From contig DLGW01000005.1 of the NCBI GenBank assembly GCA_002482885.1, positions 348,173 to 363,490 of the forward strand: a stretch of DNA of 15,318 bases, in the 5' to 3' direction. The notes beneath the pieces are model-generated. The model made no database searches, was not told the DNA's origin, and saw only the letters and a list, made by a program, of their open reading frames with translations. This document shows, in pieces, positions 6,381 through 14,488 of this stretch (the first letter of the stretch is position 1; each line of letters begins with the position of its first letter). The position numbers and the translations under genes were made by a program. Source of the stretch: Flavobacteriaceae bacterium UBA7684. Lineage in GTDB: Bacteria > Bacteroidota > Bacteroidia > Flavobacteriales > Flavobacteriaceae.

Positions 6381-8576
6381 ATGAATTCTACGGAAATTGA
6401 TTTACATAAAGAACTAAAAAAACACTTCGGGTTCAGTCAGTTTAAAGGACTGCAAGAGAAGGTAGTCAGAAGTATCATAGATGGCAATAATACCTTTGTA
6501 ATTATGCCAACGGGCGGGGGGAAGTCACTGTGTTATCAGTTGCCTGCATTAGTGTTAGACGGTATGGCGATTGTGGTTTCGCCGTTAATTGCGTTAATGA
6601 AAAATCAAGTGGATTCCATTCGAAGTTTATCTTCAGAAAATGGAATAGCTCATGTGCTTAATTCTTCCTTAAACAAAACAGAAATCAATCAAGTTCATAA
6701 AGATATTGCTTCAGGCATCACCAAGTTGTTATATGTGGCTCCGGAATCTTTAATTAAAGAAGATAATATTACCTTTTTAAGAGGCATAAACATCTCTTTT
6801 GTGGCTATAGACGAAGCGCATTGTATTTCGGAATGGGGACACGACTTTAGACCCGAATACCGAAATTTAAAAAACACCATCAGACAATTAGGTAATGTAC
6901 CCGTTATTGGTTTAACCGCAACGGCAACCCCAAAAGTGCAAGAGGATATTCTTAAGAATTTAGACATGCCCGATGCCGCCACTTTTAAAGCATCATTCAA
7001 TAGGGCTAATTTATATTACGAAGTACGTACCAAAACCAAAAATATAGAGTCGGATATTATACGATTCGTTAAACAATATCAAGGAAAATCGGGCGTAATT
7101 TATTGCTTAAGTCGTAAAAAAGTAGACGAAATAGCAGAATTGTTACAGGTAAATGGTATTAAAACCGTCCCTTATCATGCAGGTTTAGACGCTAAAACCC
7201 GAGCGAAACACCAAGATATGTTTTTGATGGAAGATGTAGATGTAGTGGTGGCTACCATTGCTTTTGGTATGGGAATCGATAAACCCGATGTACGTTTTGT
7301 AATTCATCACGACATTCCTAAATCCTTAGAAAGTTATTACCAAGAAACCGGTAGAGCAGGACGAGACGGAGGAGAAGGTCATTGTTTGGCTTACTACGCT
7401 TATAAAGATATTGAAAAATTAGAAAAGTTTTTGTCTGGTAAACCTATTGCAGAACAGGAAATTGGATTTGCCTTATTACAAGAAGTAGTTGCGTATGCTG
7501 AAACTTCCATATCCAGAAGAAAATTTTTACTGCATTATTTTGGTGAAGAATTCGATGAGGTAAATGGAGAAGGAGCTGATATGGATGACAATGTTAGACA
7601 TCCTAAAAAGAAAGTAGAAGCTCAAAAACAATTAAAATTAGTGTTACAATGCGTGGTAGATACCAAGCAGATGTACAAAATGAAAGAGGTTATTTATACT
7701 TTAATTGGTACCGTTAATGCGGTTATCAAATCTCATAAAGCGGATGCGTTAAGCATTTTTGGAAAAGGAAAAGATTTTGAAGATAAATATTGGAGGGCAT
7801 TAATTCGTCAGGCTTTAGTTGCAGGATATTTATCTAAAGATATAGAAACCTACGGGGTGATTAAGATTACCGAAAAAGGATTGGATTATATTAAGAATCC
7901 AGTTTCTTTTATGATGTCCGAAGACCACGACCACGAAGAAAATGCCGATGAAGATATTATTTCTGCAGGAAAATCATCGGGCTCGTCAGATGAAGTTTTA
8001 GTAGGCATGCTTAAAGAACTCAGAAAAAAAGTAGCCAAAAAACAGGCTGTGCCACCATTTGTGGTTTTTCAAGATCCTTCTTTAGAAGATATGGCACTTA
8101 AATATCCTATAACCATAGACGAATTAAGCAACGTACATGGAGTAGGAGAAGGTAAAGCTAAAAAGTTTGGTTCGGAATTCGTGGCTTTAATTGCCCGATA
8201 TGTAGAAGACAACGATATCATAAGACCCGATGATTTGGTGGTAAAATCAACAGGAGCCAATTCGGGATTAAAATTATTCATTATTCAAAGTATTGACAGA
8301 AAATTATCCTTGCCAGACATTGCTAAAACCAAAGGTTTGTCTATGGATGATTTGATTAAAGAAATGGAAAATATTGTGTATTCAGGTACCAAGTTGAATA
8401 TTAAATATTGGTTAGATGAAATGTTGGACGAAGAACAACAAGAAGAAATTCATCAATATTTTATGGAAGCCGAAACGGATGACATTGTAGTTGCGGTAAA
8501 AGAATTCGATGGAGATTATGAATTTGACGAAATTCGACTCATGCGTATCAATTTCATTAGTATGGTAGGGAACTAA
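6381..8576 (+). CDS. recQ: ATP-dependent DNA helicase RecQ (zinc-cysteine-less form)
   Basis: A 731-residue 3'-5' superfamily 2 helicase acting in recombination and fork repair. Helicase motifs appear in order: FGFSQFKGLQ (16-25), Walker A TGGGKS (44-49), DEAH (144-147) with the aromatic loop HCISEWGHDFRPEY (147-160), TATA (179-182), and motif VI QETGRAGRDG (321-330). A winged-helix (RQC) region spans about 410-512. An acidic, His-containing linker (513-540) leads to an HRDC domain (about 540-612) and a C-terminal helical extension (about 625-731). The RecQ-Ct zinc cluster is not visible: AYAETSISRR and FDEVNGEGADMDDN occupy the places where E. coli RecQ has its four Cys. The ATG is well placed after an A-rich leader. 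The gene is monocistronic, with a strong terminator. Confidence 0.97.
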   Translation: MNSTEIDLHKELKKHFGFSQFKGLQEKVVRSIIDGNNTFVIMPTGGGKSLCYQLPALVLDGMAIVVSPLIALMKNQVDSIRSLSSENGIAHVLNSSLNKTEINQVHKDIASGITKLLYVAPESLIKEDNITFLRGINISFVAIDEAHCISEWGHDFRPEYRNLKNTIRQLGNVPVIGLTATATPKVQEDILKNLDMPDAATFKASFNRANLYYEVRTKTKNIESDIIRFVKQYQGKSGVIYCLSRKKVDEIAELLQVNGIKTVPYHAGLDAKTRAKHQDMFLMEDVDVVVATIAFGMGIDKPDVRFVIHHDIPKSLESYYQETGRAGRDGGEGHCLAYYAYKDIEKLEKFLSGKPIAEQEIGFALLQEVVAYAETSISRRKFLLHYFGEEFDEVNGEGADMDDNVRHPKKKVEAQKQLKLVLQCVVDTKQMYKMKEVIYTLIGTVNAVIKSHKADALSIFGKGKDFEDKYWRALIRQALVAGYLSKDIETYGVIKITEKGLDYIKNPVSFMMSEDHDHEENADEDIISAGKSSGSSDEVLVGMLKELRKKVAKKQAVPPFVVFQDPSLEDMALKYPITIDELSNVHGVGEGKAKKFGSEFVALIARYVEDNDIIRPDDLVVKSTGANSGLKLFIIQSIDRKLSLPDIAKTKGLSMDDLIKEMENIVYSGTKLNIKYWLDEMLDEEQQEEIHQYFMEAETDDIVVAVKEFDGDYEFDEIRLMRINFISMVGN

Positions 8577-8580
8577 AAGT

Positions 8581-8608
8581 AAAAAGCCTCGCAAATGCGA
8601 GGCTTTTT
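8581..8608. terminator. Bidirectional intrinsic terminator between recQ and the first T9SS paralog
   Basis: The near-perfect hairpin aaaaagcctcgca / tgcgaggcttttt has a very small loop, with an A-run on the left and a T-run on the right. It begins five bases after the recQ stop and ends about 22 bases from the stop of the converging minus-strand gene, so it serves both. Confidence 0.9.
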
Positions 8609-8629
8609 TTATGTTCAGAAAATCATTAA

Positions 8630-9832
8630 TTACTTAATAATTAATTTTTTAGCACCTCCGTTAGTTGCATCTTTTAAAATATACAAACCAGGAGTTAAAT
8701 TTTCTTTAATATCTGCAGATTCATTTACAGTATACGTTTGAATTAATTTACCAGTTAAATCTAACAATTGCACGCTAACTGGTTTTTCAGAAGTGATTTT
8801 AAATTCTCCAGTACTTGGATTAGGAGATACGTTAAATTGAGCTTGAGGTGCTTGGTTGAAATCAGCAATTCCTAAACCACCATCTAACGCCATTCTAAAT
8901 ACGCCTCCGGTCTCGGTGCATACAAAAATATAATTACCTACTAATGTGCTACTGGTAATTGCGCCTCCTGTAACTCCATTTAGGGTAATATCGTCAATTT
9001 GAAAGTTTTGTAAATTTATTTTTGTTCCTATACTTTTACCAAAAAAGTACGAATTATAAGTGGTCATATCGGTAAAAACAGTACGGTAGTCACCTGTTGG
9101 TTTTATAGGTGCAAATACCTGATTGTCTTTATTGAAAAAATAAAGCCCATTTTCGGTAAGGGTAAAAAGACCGATTTGATTAATTCTGATTGGACTTGCA
9201 AAACCAGGGTTAAATGCTTCAAAAGTTTTACCAAAATCTAAGGTGCGATACACCCCATTATCAGTTGCTACTACCGTTACTTCATCTCCGTTTGCATCTT
9301 CTAAAAAAGAAATGTAATTGATGTTTAATCCACCGCCAGTTAATCCAGTTGATTGAGAATAACCTTGATTATTAGGATTATAAAAAATACCGCCACCATT
9401 TGTGCCTATAAAAAGAACTTCTGGATTTTCTTCTTTTAGCCAGTTTTTAATGTTTTGATTAGCAAGTGAAGTTACAGGTACGTTGCTTAATGGTTTACCG
9501 TGTTCATAATAACTAAACATGGATTGCCCGGTAATCGATAAAAAAGAACCACCACCTGCAGCCATTTTTGTGCCAGCGCCATACACTTCATTAAAATTAT
9601 AATTAGGCAATTTGCTGTTAAACTTCCAACTCACCCATGAGTCTCCGTTATTTACCGAATAATAAAGGCCTTTATCCTTAACTGCAGTAACTAAGGTGTC
9701 ATTTAAGTTGGCTACTCCACGCGTAGTGGTGGCTGGTAATCCGCTATTTACGGCAGTCCATTGAGCAGAAGCCGTATTAGCTATTAAAGCAATTACGCTT
9801 ACCATAGCTAGTGTGGTCATTTTTTTAATCAT
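8630..9832 (-). CDS. Secreted Asp-box (BNR-like) beta-propeller protein with T9SS type A sorting domain (paralog 1)
   Basis: A 400-residue protein. A Sec signal peptide (MIKKMTTLAMVSVIALIANT) has a likely cleavage site after ASA at 23. The body is built of short beta-repeats with Asp-box-like turns: SVNNGDSW (59-66) and TLDFGKTF (197-204). Repeated GIFY/GVYRT/GLYFF strands suggest a propeller of the Ycf48/sialidase-repeat sort. Residues 333-400 form a type IX secretion sorting domain, starting VSPNPSTGEFKI and ending GLYILKDATNGGAKKLIIK. The protein is therefore expected to cross the outer membrane through T9SS and be released or surface-anchored. It is a tandem paralog of the next gene: the first 40 and last 100 residues are almost the same, while the middle has diverged. 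I see no catalytic residues; binding or adhesion is plausible but unproven. Confidence 0.85.
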   Translation of the reverse strand: MIKKMTTLAMVSVIALIANTASAQWTAVNSGLPATTTRGVANLNDTLVTAVKDKGLYYSVNNGDSWVSWKFNSKLPNYNFNEVYGAGTKMAAGGGSFLSITGQSMFSYYEHGKPLSNVPVTSLANQNIKNWLKEENPEVLFIGTNGGGIFYNPNNQGYSQSTGLTGGGLNINYISFLEDANGDEVTVVATDNGVYRTLDFGKTFEAFNPGFASPIRINQIGLFTLTENGLYFFNKDNQVFAPIKPTGDYRTVFTDMTTYNSYFFGKSIGTKINLQNFQIDDITLNGVTGGAITSSTLVGNYIFVCTETGGVFRMALDGGLGIADFNQAPQAQFNVSPNPSTGEFKITSEKPVSVQLLDLTGKLIQTYTVNESADIKENLTPGLYILKDATNGGAKKLIIK

Positions 9833-9881
9833 GTGGTAAAGTTTTAGGTTTTTAGATTTTTTTAAGTGATTTGCTAAAGTA
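9833..9881 (-). promoter_or_regulatory. Conserved leader / putative promoter of paralog 1
   Basis: The minus-strand block from TACTTTAG (9874-9881) through GCAAATCAC to AAAACTTTACC before the start codon is repeated almost unchanged upstream of paralog 2. TACTTTAG differs from the TAnnTTTG -7 consensus by one base. No -33 TTG is found at the usual spacing. The retained block suggests that both genes share regulation inherited with the duplication. Confidence 0.38.
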
Positions 9882-9955
9882 AAAAAATATTAACCATTCT
9901 TTAATTCTTTATTCAAACTATTGTTTCGATGATGCTAAGTTTTAGTTTAAATAAA

Positions 9956-9993
9956 AAAAAGATGCTATCTAGACTTTTAGACAGCATCTTTTT
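9956..9993 (-). terminator. Intrinsic terminator of paralog 2
   Basis: A 16-base-pair stem, aaaaagatgctatcta / tagacagcatcttttt with one G-T pair and a 6-base loop, stands between the two paralogs. On the minus strand it follows the paralog 2 stop after about 20 bases and ends in a U-tract. The two paralogs are therefore probably separate transcription units. Confidence 0.85.
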
Positions 9994-10013
9994 AAGATTA
10001 AATTCAAGATAAA

Positions 10014-11255
10014 TTACTTAATAATTAATTTTTTAGCTCCTCCGTTAGTCGCATCTTTTAAGATGTATAAACCAGGGGTTAAGTTTTCTTTAATATCTGC
10101 AGACTCATTCACAGAATACGTTTGAATTAATTTACCAGTTAAATCTAACAATTGAACGCTAACTGGTTTTTCAGAAGTGATTTTAAATTCACCAGTACTT
10201 GGATTAGGTGATACGGTAAATTGAGCTTCAGGTGCTTGATTAAAATCAGCAATTCCTAAACCGCCATCTAACGCCATTCTGAATACGCCTCCTGTTTCAG
10301 TTGAAACAAATAAATAATTACCGATTATAGTTGTTCCTATTATATTACTACTGTCTGTAATTCCGTTTAAGGACAATTCAGTCATTTCAAATGTTACATA
10401 AAAGTCCAATTCTGTACCCGCATTTTTTCCGAAGAAATATACTTTTCCATTTGAAGGACTAAAAACATAAGCTTTATAATCACTTATATTCTTTGTTCTA
10501 GATTCTCCTGTATTTGTTAATTCAACAAAAGAACCAATTGTATTATTGTTTATGTAAACACCTCTTTCTGTTAAAGTGAATAGTCCCGACATTCTATTAA
10601 TTCTTAGAGGAGTAGCAAACCCTTGATTGTAAGCGGAAAATGTTTTTCCATTATCCGAAGAGCGGAATACTCCCTTATCAGTTCCTACAAAAGTATATTG
10701 ATTATCGTCACCAGCTATTTGTAAAGCATTAATTTTTTCCTGAGTTATGCCTGTACTTTTTGTAAAAGTACCCGAAGAATTAGATTTGTAATGTACCCCA
10801 CCGTTTGTGGCGACAATCATAATGTCTTCACCGTCATTTTTTGACCAGGCATTTACAATTGCGCTACTTCCTGTTAATCCAGGCAAAGGCACAATCGATA
10901 ACGAATTTTGGTTACTGCCTTGATCTTCATAAACAGCAAATAAGTTATCTCCTGTAACTGAAAAATAGACACTTCCCTCGCCAGACATATCAAACTCATT
11001 ACCAACGAATGAAGTATAATTGGTATTGGGTAATTCGCTACTTCTTGCCCATTTTTGCCATGTATCTCCGTTATTATTAGAAGTATAAATACCATGTCCT
11101 TTAATGGCGGTATATAAGACTCCGTTTACATTAGCAACACCTTTTGATGTTGTAGCAGGCAATCCATTGTTTACGGCTGTCCATTGAGCAGAAACCGTAT
11201 CAGCCATTAAAGCAAATACGCTTACCATAGCTAGTGTGGTAATTTTTTTAATCAT
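10014..11255 (-). CDS. Secreted Asp-box (BNR-like) beta-propeller protein with T9SS type A sorting domain (paralog 2)
   Basis: A 413-residue tandem paralog of the preceding gene with the same layout. The signal peptide MIKKITTLAMVSVFALMADT has a likely cleavage after VSA at 23. Asp-box-like turns are SNNNGDTW (59-66) and SSDNGKTF (199-206), followed by beta-rich repeats. The T9SS type A sorting domain (346-413) begins VSPNPSTGEFKI. The last 100 residues, including STETGGVFRMALDGGLGIADFNQAP just before the sorting domain, differ from paralog 1 at only a few sites. Most base changes there look synonymous, so the ends appear held by selection rather than simply being young. The middle is much more divergent, with gaps. 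The gene has its own leader and terminator. Expected to be exported through T9SS; molecular function not recognised. Confidence 0.85.
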   Translation of the reverse strand: MIKKITTLAMVSVFALMADTVSAQWTAVNNGLPATTSKGVANVNGVLYTAIKGHGIYTSNNNGDTWQKWARSSELPNTNYTSFVGNEFDMSGEGSVYFSVTGDNLFAVYEDQGSNQNSLSIVPLPGLTGSSAIVNAWSKNDGEDIMIVATNGGVHYKSNSSGTFTKSTGITQEKINALQIAGDDNQYTFVGTDKGVFRSSDNGKTFSAYNQGFATPLRINRMSGLFTLTERGVYINNNTIGSFVELTNTGESRTKNISDYKAYVFSPSNGKVYFFGKNAGTELDFYVTFEMTELSLNGITDSSNIIGTTIIGNYLFVSTETGGVFRMALDGGLGIADFNQAPEAQFTVSPNPSTGEFKITSEKPVSVQLLDLTGKLIQTYSVNESADIKENLTPGLYILKDATNGGAKKLIIK

Positions 11256-11295
11256 GAGGTAAAGTTTTAGATTTTTTTTGTGATTTGCTAAAATA
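11256..11295 (-). promoter_or_regulatory. Conserved leader / putative promoter of paralog 2
   Basis: The minus-strand sequence TATTTTAG (11288-11295), GCAAATCAC, an A-rich stretch and AAAACTTTACC immediately precede the ATG. This matches the leader of paralog 1, with the spacer shortened by about nine bases. Pattern match and conservation only. Confidence 0.38.
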
Positions 11296-11317
11296 AAAAA
11301 AAATGTAAAAAAAAGCC

Positions 11318-11332
11318 TTAAACAATGTTTAA
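11318..11332 (-). terminator. Weak candidate terminator overlapping the lipoprotein stop codon
   Basis: The palindrome ttaaaca-a-tgtttaa includes the stop codon of the lipoprotein gene. On the minus strand it is followed by GGC and a run of T. The AT-only stem and one-base centre make it weak, so read-through into paralog 2 is possible. Confidence 0.3.
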
Positions 11333-12849
11333 TTTTCGGTCAAATTCGCTTGATAAGCTCCTAAATCGGCAGGTAAAGTTCTAAGAATTCCTAATAAATC
11401 GTTTGGAATTGTGATAGAAATGTTTTCGTTCGCTAACCCTATAGCCCCAGAATTTTTGCCAATAATTAAGTTGTTTTTACTGGTGTCTTTAAATTCAGGA
11501 TTTTTATTAAGCACTATTTGATTCATAATTAAAGGATTGCTAAAATCATACAATAGATTGTTTTTATACTCCTTTAAAACATCATTAAAACGAATTAAAC
11601 AATTACTAAATACATAACTGAAAGTTTCGGAATCATTTTTATCAAGATTGATTTCTAGTTGTCCATTGCCGTATACAATACAATTGTCGAATTGTGCTTT
11701 TTGTAGCGGATAAGTTTTTTGATTCAATTGATTGGAAAGATGTAAAGTTCGTCCTTTTCTATTTCCTGCAGACCAATAATTGGTAATCGTGGCGTGTTTA
11801 AAATGATAGCTGCCTCCAAAAAGAGCTAAACTGGATTGACCTGCGTTATGCACAACCGTATTTTCGGAATTTATAAAGGCGTTTAACCCAAAAATTCCAA
11901 AGTTGGAATGATTATAAATCTGTACATTTTTTAAATTTAAAGCATTGTTTTGCTGGGCTTCGGTTCTAATGCCAATGGTTCCATTTTTAATGGTGGTGTG
12001 TTCAAAAATATTATTAGTGCTATTGGGTTTTAACCAAATCGTTCCCCATTGACCTGTAACAAAATCATATAAAGATTGTAGTTTGTCGCCTTCAAAAATA
12101 ATTTCATTTTCTAACGCTTTAGTGGTAGATAATGCGCCTTTGGCTTGAATACTAGCGTTGTCGGATATCAATAATCCAGAATTGTTATGAAAGTGGATTC
12201 TTGCCCCTGCAGTTATGTTGAGTATTTTACTATCGGGAACTACCGCGTAACCATAAACTACATAAGGCTTTTGATTGTTCCAATTGAGTTGGTCGTCTTG
12301 TAAAACAAAACCTTGAGTTCGGTTTTCGTTGCCTTCTTCATCGGTATTTAAAACTACGGTTTCAATATTACCTTGGTCGTCTTTACTAGGATATAAAAAA
12401 ACAGCATCTTTCACTAAAGTAACTAATTCTACTTTTTGTTGGTTACTTCCGTTGTCAAATTCAATTCTATCGGTATATAAAAAGCTATTTTCGGTAGCGG
12501 CTAATTGATCGTAATCAATAGTGGTTTCCACAAAAATAAATAAGCTGTCTTGAGCTAACAGTTCTACATTTTTAAAGGTTTTTCCGGGTTTACCATCCAC
12601 CATTAATCGGTATTGTGAATCATTGCCCTTTCCTAATTTAATTTCAGGTATATGGAGGTCTTTTTTACTTCGATTATATACTTTTAAGGTGTAGGTAGCC
12701 GAACCAATATTGGTAAAAGTAGTGTCTAAATAAACGGTGTCTTTAGAAAAAGATAAATTTCCGCTACTGGGTACAGTCTCAAAATCATTTCTGCAACTGC
12801 TACAAAAAATAAGAGTTATAATAAATGCAACAAAAGATAATCTATACAT
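11329..12849 (-). CDS. Beta-helix repeat lipoprotein with N-terminal Ig-like domain
   Basis: A 506-residue protein when started at the ATG at 12847-12849. The frame stays open further upstream to a TTG at 12897, but the ATG gives a proper lipoprotein signal peptide (MYRLSFVAFIITLIFCSSC, lipid-modified Cys19), so I prefer it. Residues about 30-150 look like an Ig-like (ASH/DUF1573-like) beta-sandwich (SKDTVYLDTTFTNIGSATYT, LKVYNRSKKDLHI). From about 215 onward the sequence is a right-handed parallel beta-helix: GARIHFHNNSGLLI, QWGTIWLKP, FEHTTIKNGTIGIRT, LKNVQIYNHSNFGIFG, and the typical end ADLGAYQ. It is probably anchored in the outer membrane; in this phylum such lipoproteins can face either side. 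No catalytic residues are recognised, so the role is unknown. It lies upstream of paralog 2 on the same strand and is divergent from the menI-like operon. Confidence 0.82.
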   Translation of the reverse strand: MYRLSFVAFIITLIFCSSCRNDFETVPSSGNLSFSKDTVYLDTTFTNIGSATYTLKVYNRSKKDLHIPEIKLGKGNDSQYRLMVDGKPGKTFKNVELLAQDSLFIFVETTIDYDQLAATENSFLYTDRIEFDNGSNQQKVELVTLVKDAVFLYPSKDDQGNIETVVLNTDEEGNENRTQGFVLQDDQLNWNNQKPYVVYGYAVVPDSKILNITAGARIHFHNNSGLLISDNASIQAKGALSTTKALENEIIFEGDKLQSLYDFVTGQWGTIWLKPNSTNNIFEHTTIKNGTIGIRTEAQQNNALNLKNVQIYNHSNFGIFGLNAFINSENTVVHNAGQSSLALFGGSYHFKHATITNYWSAGNRKGRTLHLSNQLNQKTYPLQKAQFDNCIVYGNGQLEINLDKNDSETFSYVFSNCLIRFNDVLKEYKNNLLYDFSNPLIMNQIVLNKNPEFKDTSKNNLIIGKNSGAIGLANENISITIPNDLLGILRTLPADLGAYQANLTEN

Positions 12850-12973
12850 GGAAAAACATTTTCGTAAAAATAAATTTTTAATTGGTTTGCAAAACAAATT
12901 ATAACAATTACTTGTAAGCTGTTTACTTTAGAATCCGCGGTATTTTTCTATTTTTACAACAAATCCAATTTTT
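12850..12973. other. Divergent intergenic region between lipoprotein gene and menI-menF-bshB1 operon
   Basis: A 124-base AT-rich gap that must hold both promoters. On the plus strand TATTTTTA (12949-12956) is one base off TAnnTTTG but has no TTG at the right distance. On the minus strand nothing matches cleanly. No hairpin or riboswitch-like structure was seen. Confidence 0.3.
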
Positions 12974-13393
12974 ATGGCCTTTAATAAAGAGAGCGTTTTA
13001 AAACAATTAAATGACGTTTGTAAAAATACTTTAATGGAAACACTTTCCATTGAATATATAGATGCTGGGGAAGATTTTTTAACAGCTAAAATGCCCGTGA
13101 ATCCTAAAGTGCATCAACCTGCGGGTATTTTGCATGGCGGTGCCACTGTGGCTTTGGCAGAAAGTGTAGGCAGTGCGGCTTCTAGAATGGTGGTGGAATC
13201 TAATCAACAAGTTCGAGGGATTGAAATTGCAGCGAATCATGTAAAAAGTATTCAAGAAGGATGGGTTTTTGCCACTGCTAAAATTGTTCACAAAGGCAGA
13301 ACGACTCATCTGTGGGAAATTAGGATTACCGATGAAAAAGGTCAATTAATTTCTTTGTGTAAATTAACCAATATCGTGTTAAGCGCTAAATAA
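12974..13393 (+). CDS. menI: Hotdog-fold acyl-CoA thioesterase, YdiI/MenI-like (PaaI family)
   Basis: A 139-residue single hotdog domain, the normal length. The active-site signature ILHGGATVALAESVGSAAS (52-70) closely matches that of E. coli YdiI (MenI), with the catalytic Glu at 63 and the HGG oxyanion turn at 54-56. GIEIAANHVKSI (82-93) and the C-terminal strands LWEIRITDEKGQLI (113-126) also agree. MenI hydrolyses 1,4-dihydroxy-2-naphthoyl-CoA in menaquinone synthesis. The neighbouring isochorismate synthase, seven bases downstream and on the same transcript, supports that role over phenylacetate or enterobactin proofreading thioesterases. Substrate assignment is inference from motif and context; the family is certain. 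The ATG follows an A/T-rich leader. Confidence 0.82.
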   Translation: MAFNKESVLKQLNDVCKNTLMETLSIEYIDAGEDFLTAKMPVNPKVHQPAGILHGGATVALAESVGSAASRMVVESNQQVRGIEIAANHVKSIQEGWVFATAKIVHKGRTTHLWEIRITDEKGQLISLCKLTNIVLSAK

Positions 13394-13400
13394 CTTAGGT

Positions 13401-14483
13401 ATGCAAGAAATACGTTCCAAAATACAAGTGCAACGCGAATTAAATCTGCCTTTTGTGATTTATAAAAAACCGAATCAACAAAAGGTGGTGGGGTATTTTC
13501 AGCAAAATGATCATTTGTATTTTGTGAAGAATTTTTCCGAGAAAGGATTTATTATGGCACCTTTTGACAATTTAGAAGGTATTGTTTTGTTTCCAGAAAA
13601 AGAATCTGAAATTATTCAAGAAGAGATTTTAGAATCTAAAAATGAACAAGAAATTTTTTCTGAATTAGTTCCAGAAACTTCCAAAGTAGCTCAATTAGAT
13701 TTTGAATTATTAGTTAAGAAAAGTTTAGAAGCTATTAAAAAAGGAATCTTACTAAAAGTGGTGGTTTCCCGAAAAGAAAAAGTAGTTTTAGACCAAGTAA
13801 ACGAAATCTTGCTTTTTGAAAAAATGGTCAGTTTATATGCTAATGCGTTTGTATATTGTTGGTTTCATCCAAAAGTAGGTCTGTGGATGGGCGCCTCACC
13901 AGAACGATTGATAGAAGTGAAAGGGAAGCACTTTCATTCCGTGTCTTTAGCAGGAACCAGAGCCTTGGATGATTCTACTCAAGAATGGCAACAAAAAGAA
14001 AAAGAAGAACAAAAATTTGTTACCGACTATATTTTAGATAATTTAAAAAACATTACTACTCAGGTAGAAGTTTCTAGTCCATACACCACAAAAGCAGGGA
14101 ATTTATTGCATATCAAAACCGATATAGAAGGGGAGTTAACTCAAGAATCGGATTTAAAGCAAATTGTCAAAGTGTTGCATCCTACACCCGCAGTTTGTGG
14201 ATTACCCAAATGGTTGGCAAAGGATTTTATTTTAGAAAATGAAATTCACGACCGAGAGTTTTATACGGGTTTTTTAGGCGAATTAAATAAAGATTTTACA
14301 CAAGACAATCCAGATACTACCGATTTATATGTGAATTTAAGATGCATGAAAATTAAAAATCAAGAAGCTTCGTTGTATATGGGTTGTGGAATTACCCAAA
14401 ATAGTATTCCAGAAAAAGAATATGCCGAAACGGTTAATAAATCTCACACCATGAAAGCGGTTATACAAGCTTGTAAAGCATAA
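13401..14483 (+). CDS. menF: Isochorismate synthase (chorismate-binding family)
   Basis: A 360-residue cytoplasmic enzyme converting chorismate to isochorismate, the entry to menaquinone. The chorismate-binding domain (about 100-357) shows LLKVVVSR with Lys119 as the likely general base, GASPERLI (164-171, Glu168), SLAGTRALDD (182-191), an acidic Mg-binding stretch EKEEQKFVTDYI (200-211), HPTPAVCGLP (260-269), and GCGIT with PEKEYAETVNK (328-347, Glu343). The short N-terminus and the TPAVCGLP form fit isochorismate synthases rather than the longer TrpE/PabB anthranilate or aminodeoxychorismate synthases, and no glutamine amidotransferase is nearby. No siderophore genes are seen, so menaquinone is more likely than a catecholate product. 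It sits in an operon between the menI-like gene and bshB1 (5-base gap). Confidence 0.9.
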   Translation: MQEIRSKIQVQRELNLPFVIYKKPNQQKVVGYFQQNDHLYFVKNFSEKGFIMAPFDNLEGIVLFPEKESEIIQEEILESKNEQEIFSELVPETSKVAQLDFELLVKKSLEAIKKGILLKVVVSRKEKVVLDQVNEILLFEKMVSLYANAFVYCWFHPKVGLWMGASPERLIEVKGKHFHSVSLAGTRALDDSTQEWQQKEKEEQKFVTDYILDNLKNITTQVEVSSPYTTKAGNLLHIKTDIEGELTQESDLKQIVKVLHPTPAVCGLPKWLAKDFILENEIHDREFYTGFLGELNKDFTQDNPDTTDLYVNLRCMKIKNQEASLYMGCGITQNSIPEKEYAETVNKSHTMKAVIQACKA

Positions 14484-14488
14484 AATAT

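Noticed and set aside
8633..10310. Long direct repeat (8633-8930 and 10017-10310) as a mobile element or recombination repeat
   Set aside because: Both copies are coding, encode the C-terminal T9SS region, and differ mainly at wobble positions. No transposase, target duplication or terminal inverted repeat was seen.
10874..11095. Alternative frame inside T9SS paralog 2
   Set aside because: Same-strand shadow frame; the main frame is intact and conserved with paralog 1, so no frameshift or nested gene is needed.
8630..12849. A defence, toxin or polysaccharide-utilisation system formed by the two T9SS proteins and the lipoprotein
   Set aside because: No nuclease, effector, SusC/SusD, regulator or glycosidase catalytic motifs were seen, and separate terminators and leaders argue against one operon.
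13079..13345. 88-codon open frame on the minus strand
   Set aside because: Antisense to the thioesterase active-site region, whose plus-strand protein is unmistakable.
13401..14483. Anthranilate synthase (TrpE) or aminodeoxychorismate synthase (PabB)
   Set aside because: Too short at the N-terminus, no amidotransferase partner, TPAVCGLP signature and a menI-like neighbour all favour isochorismate synthase.
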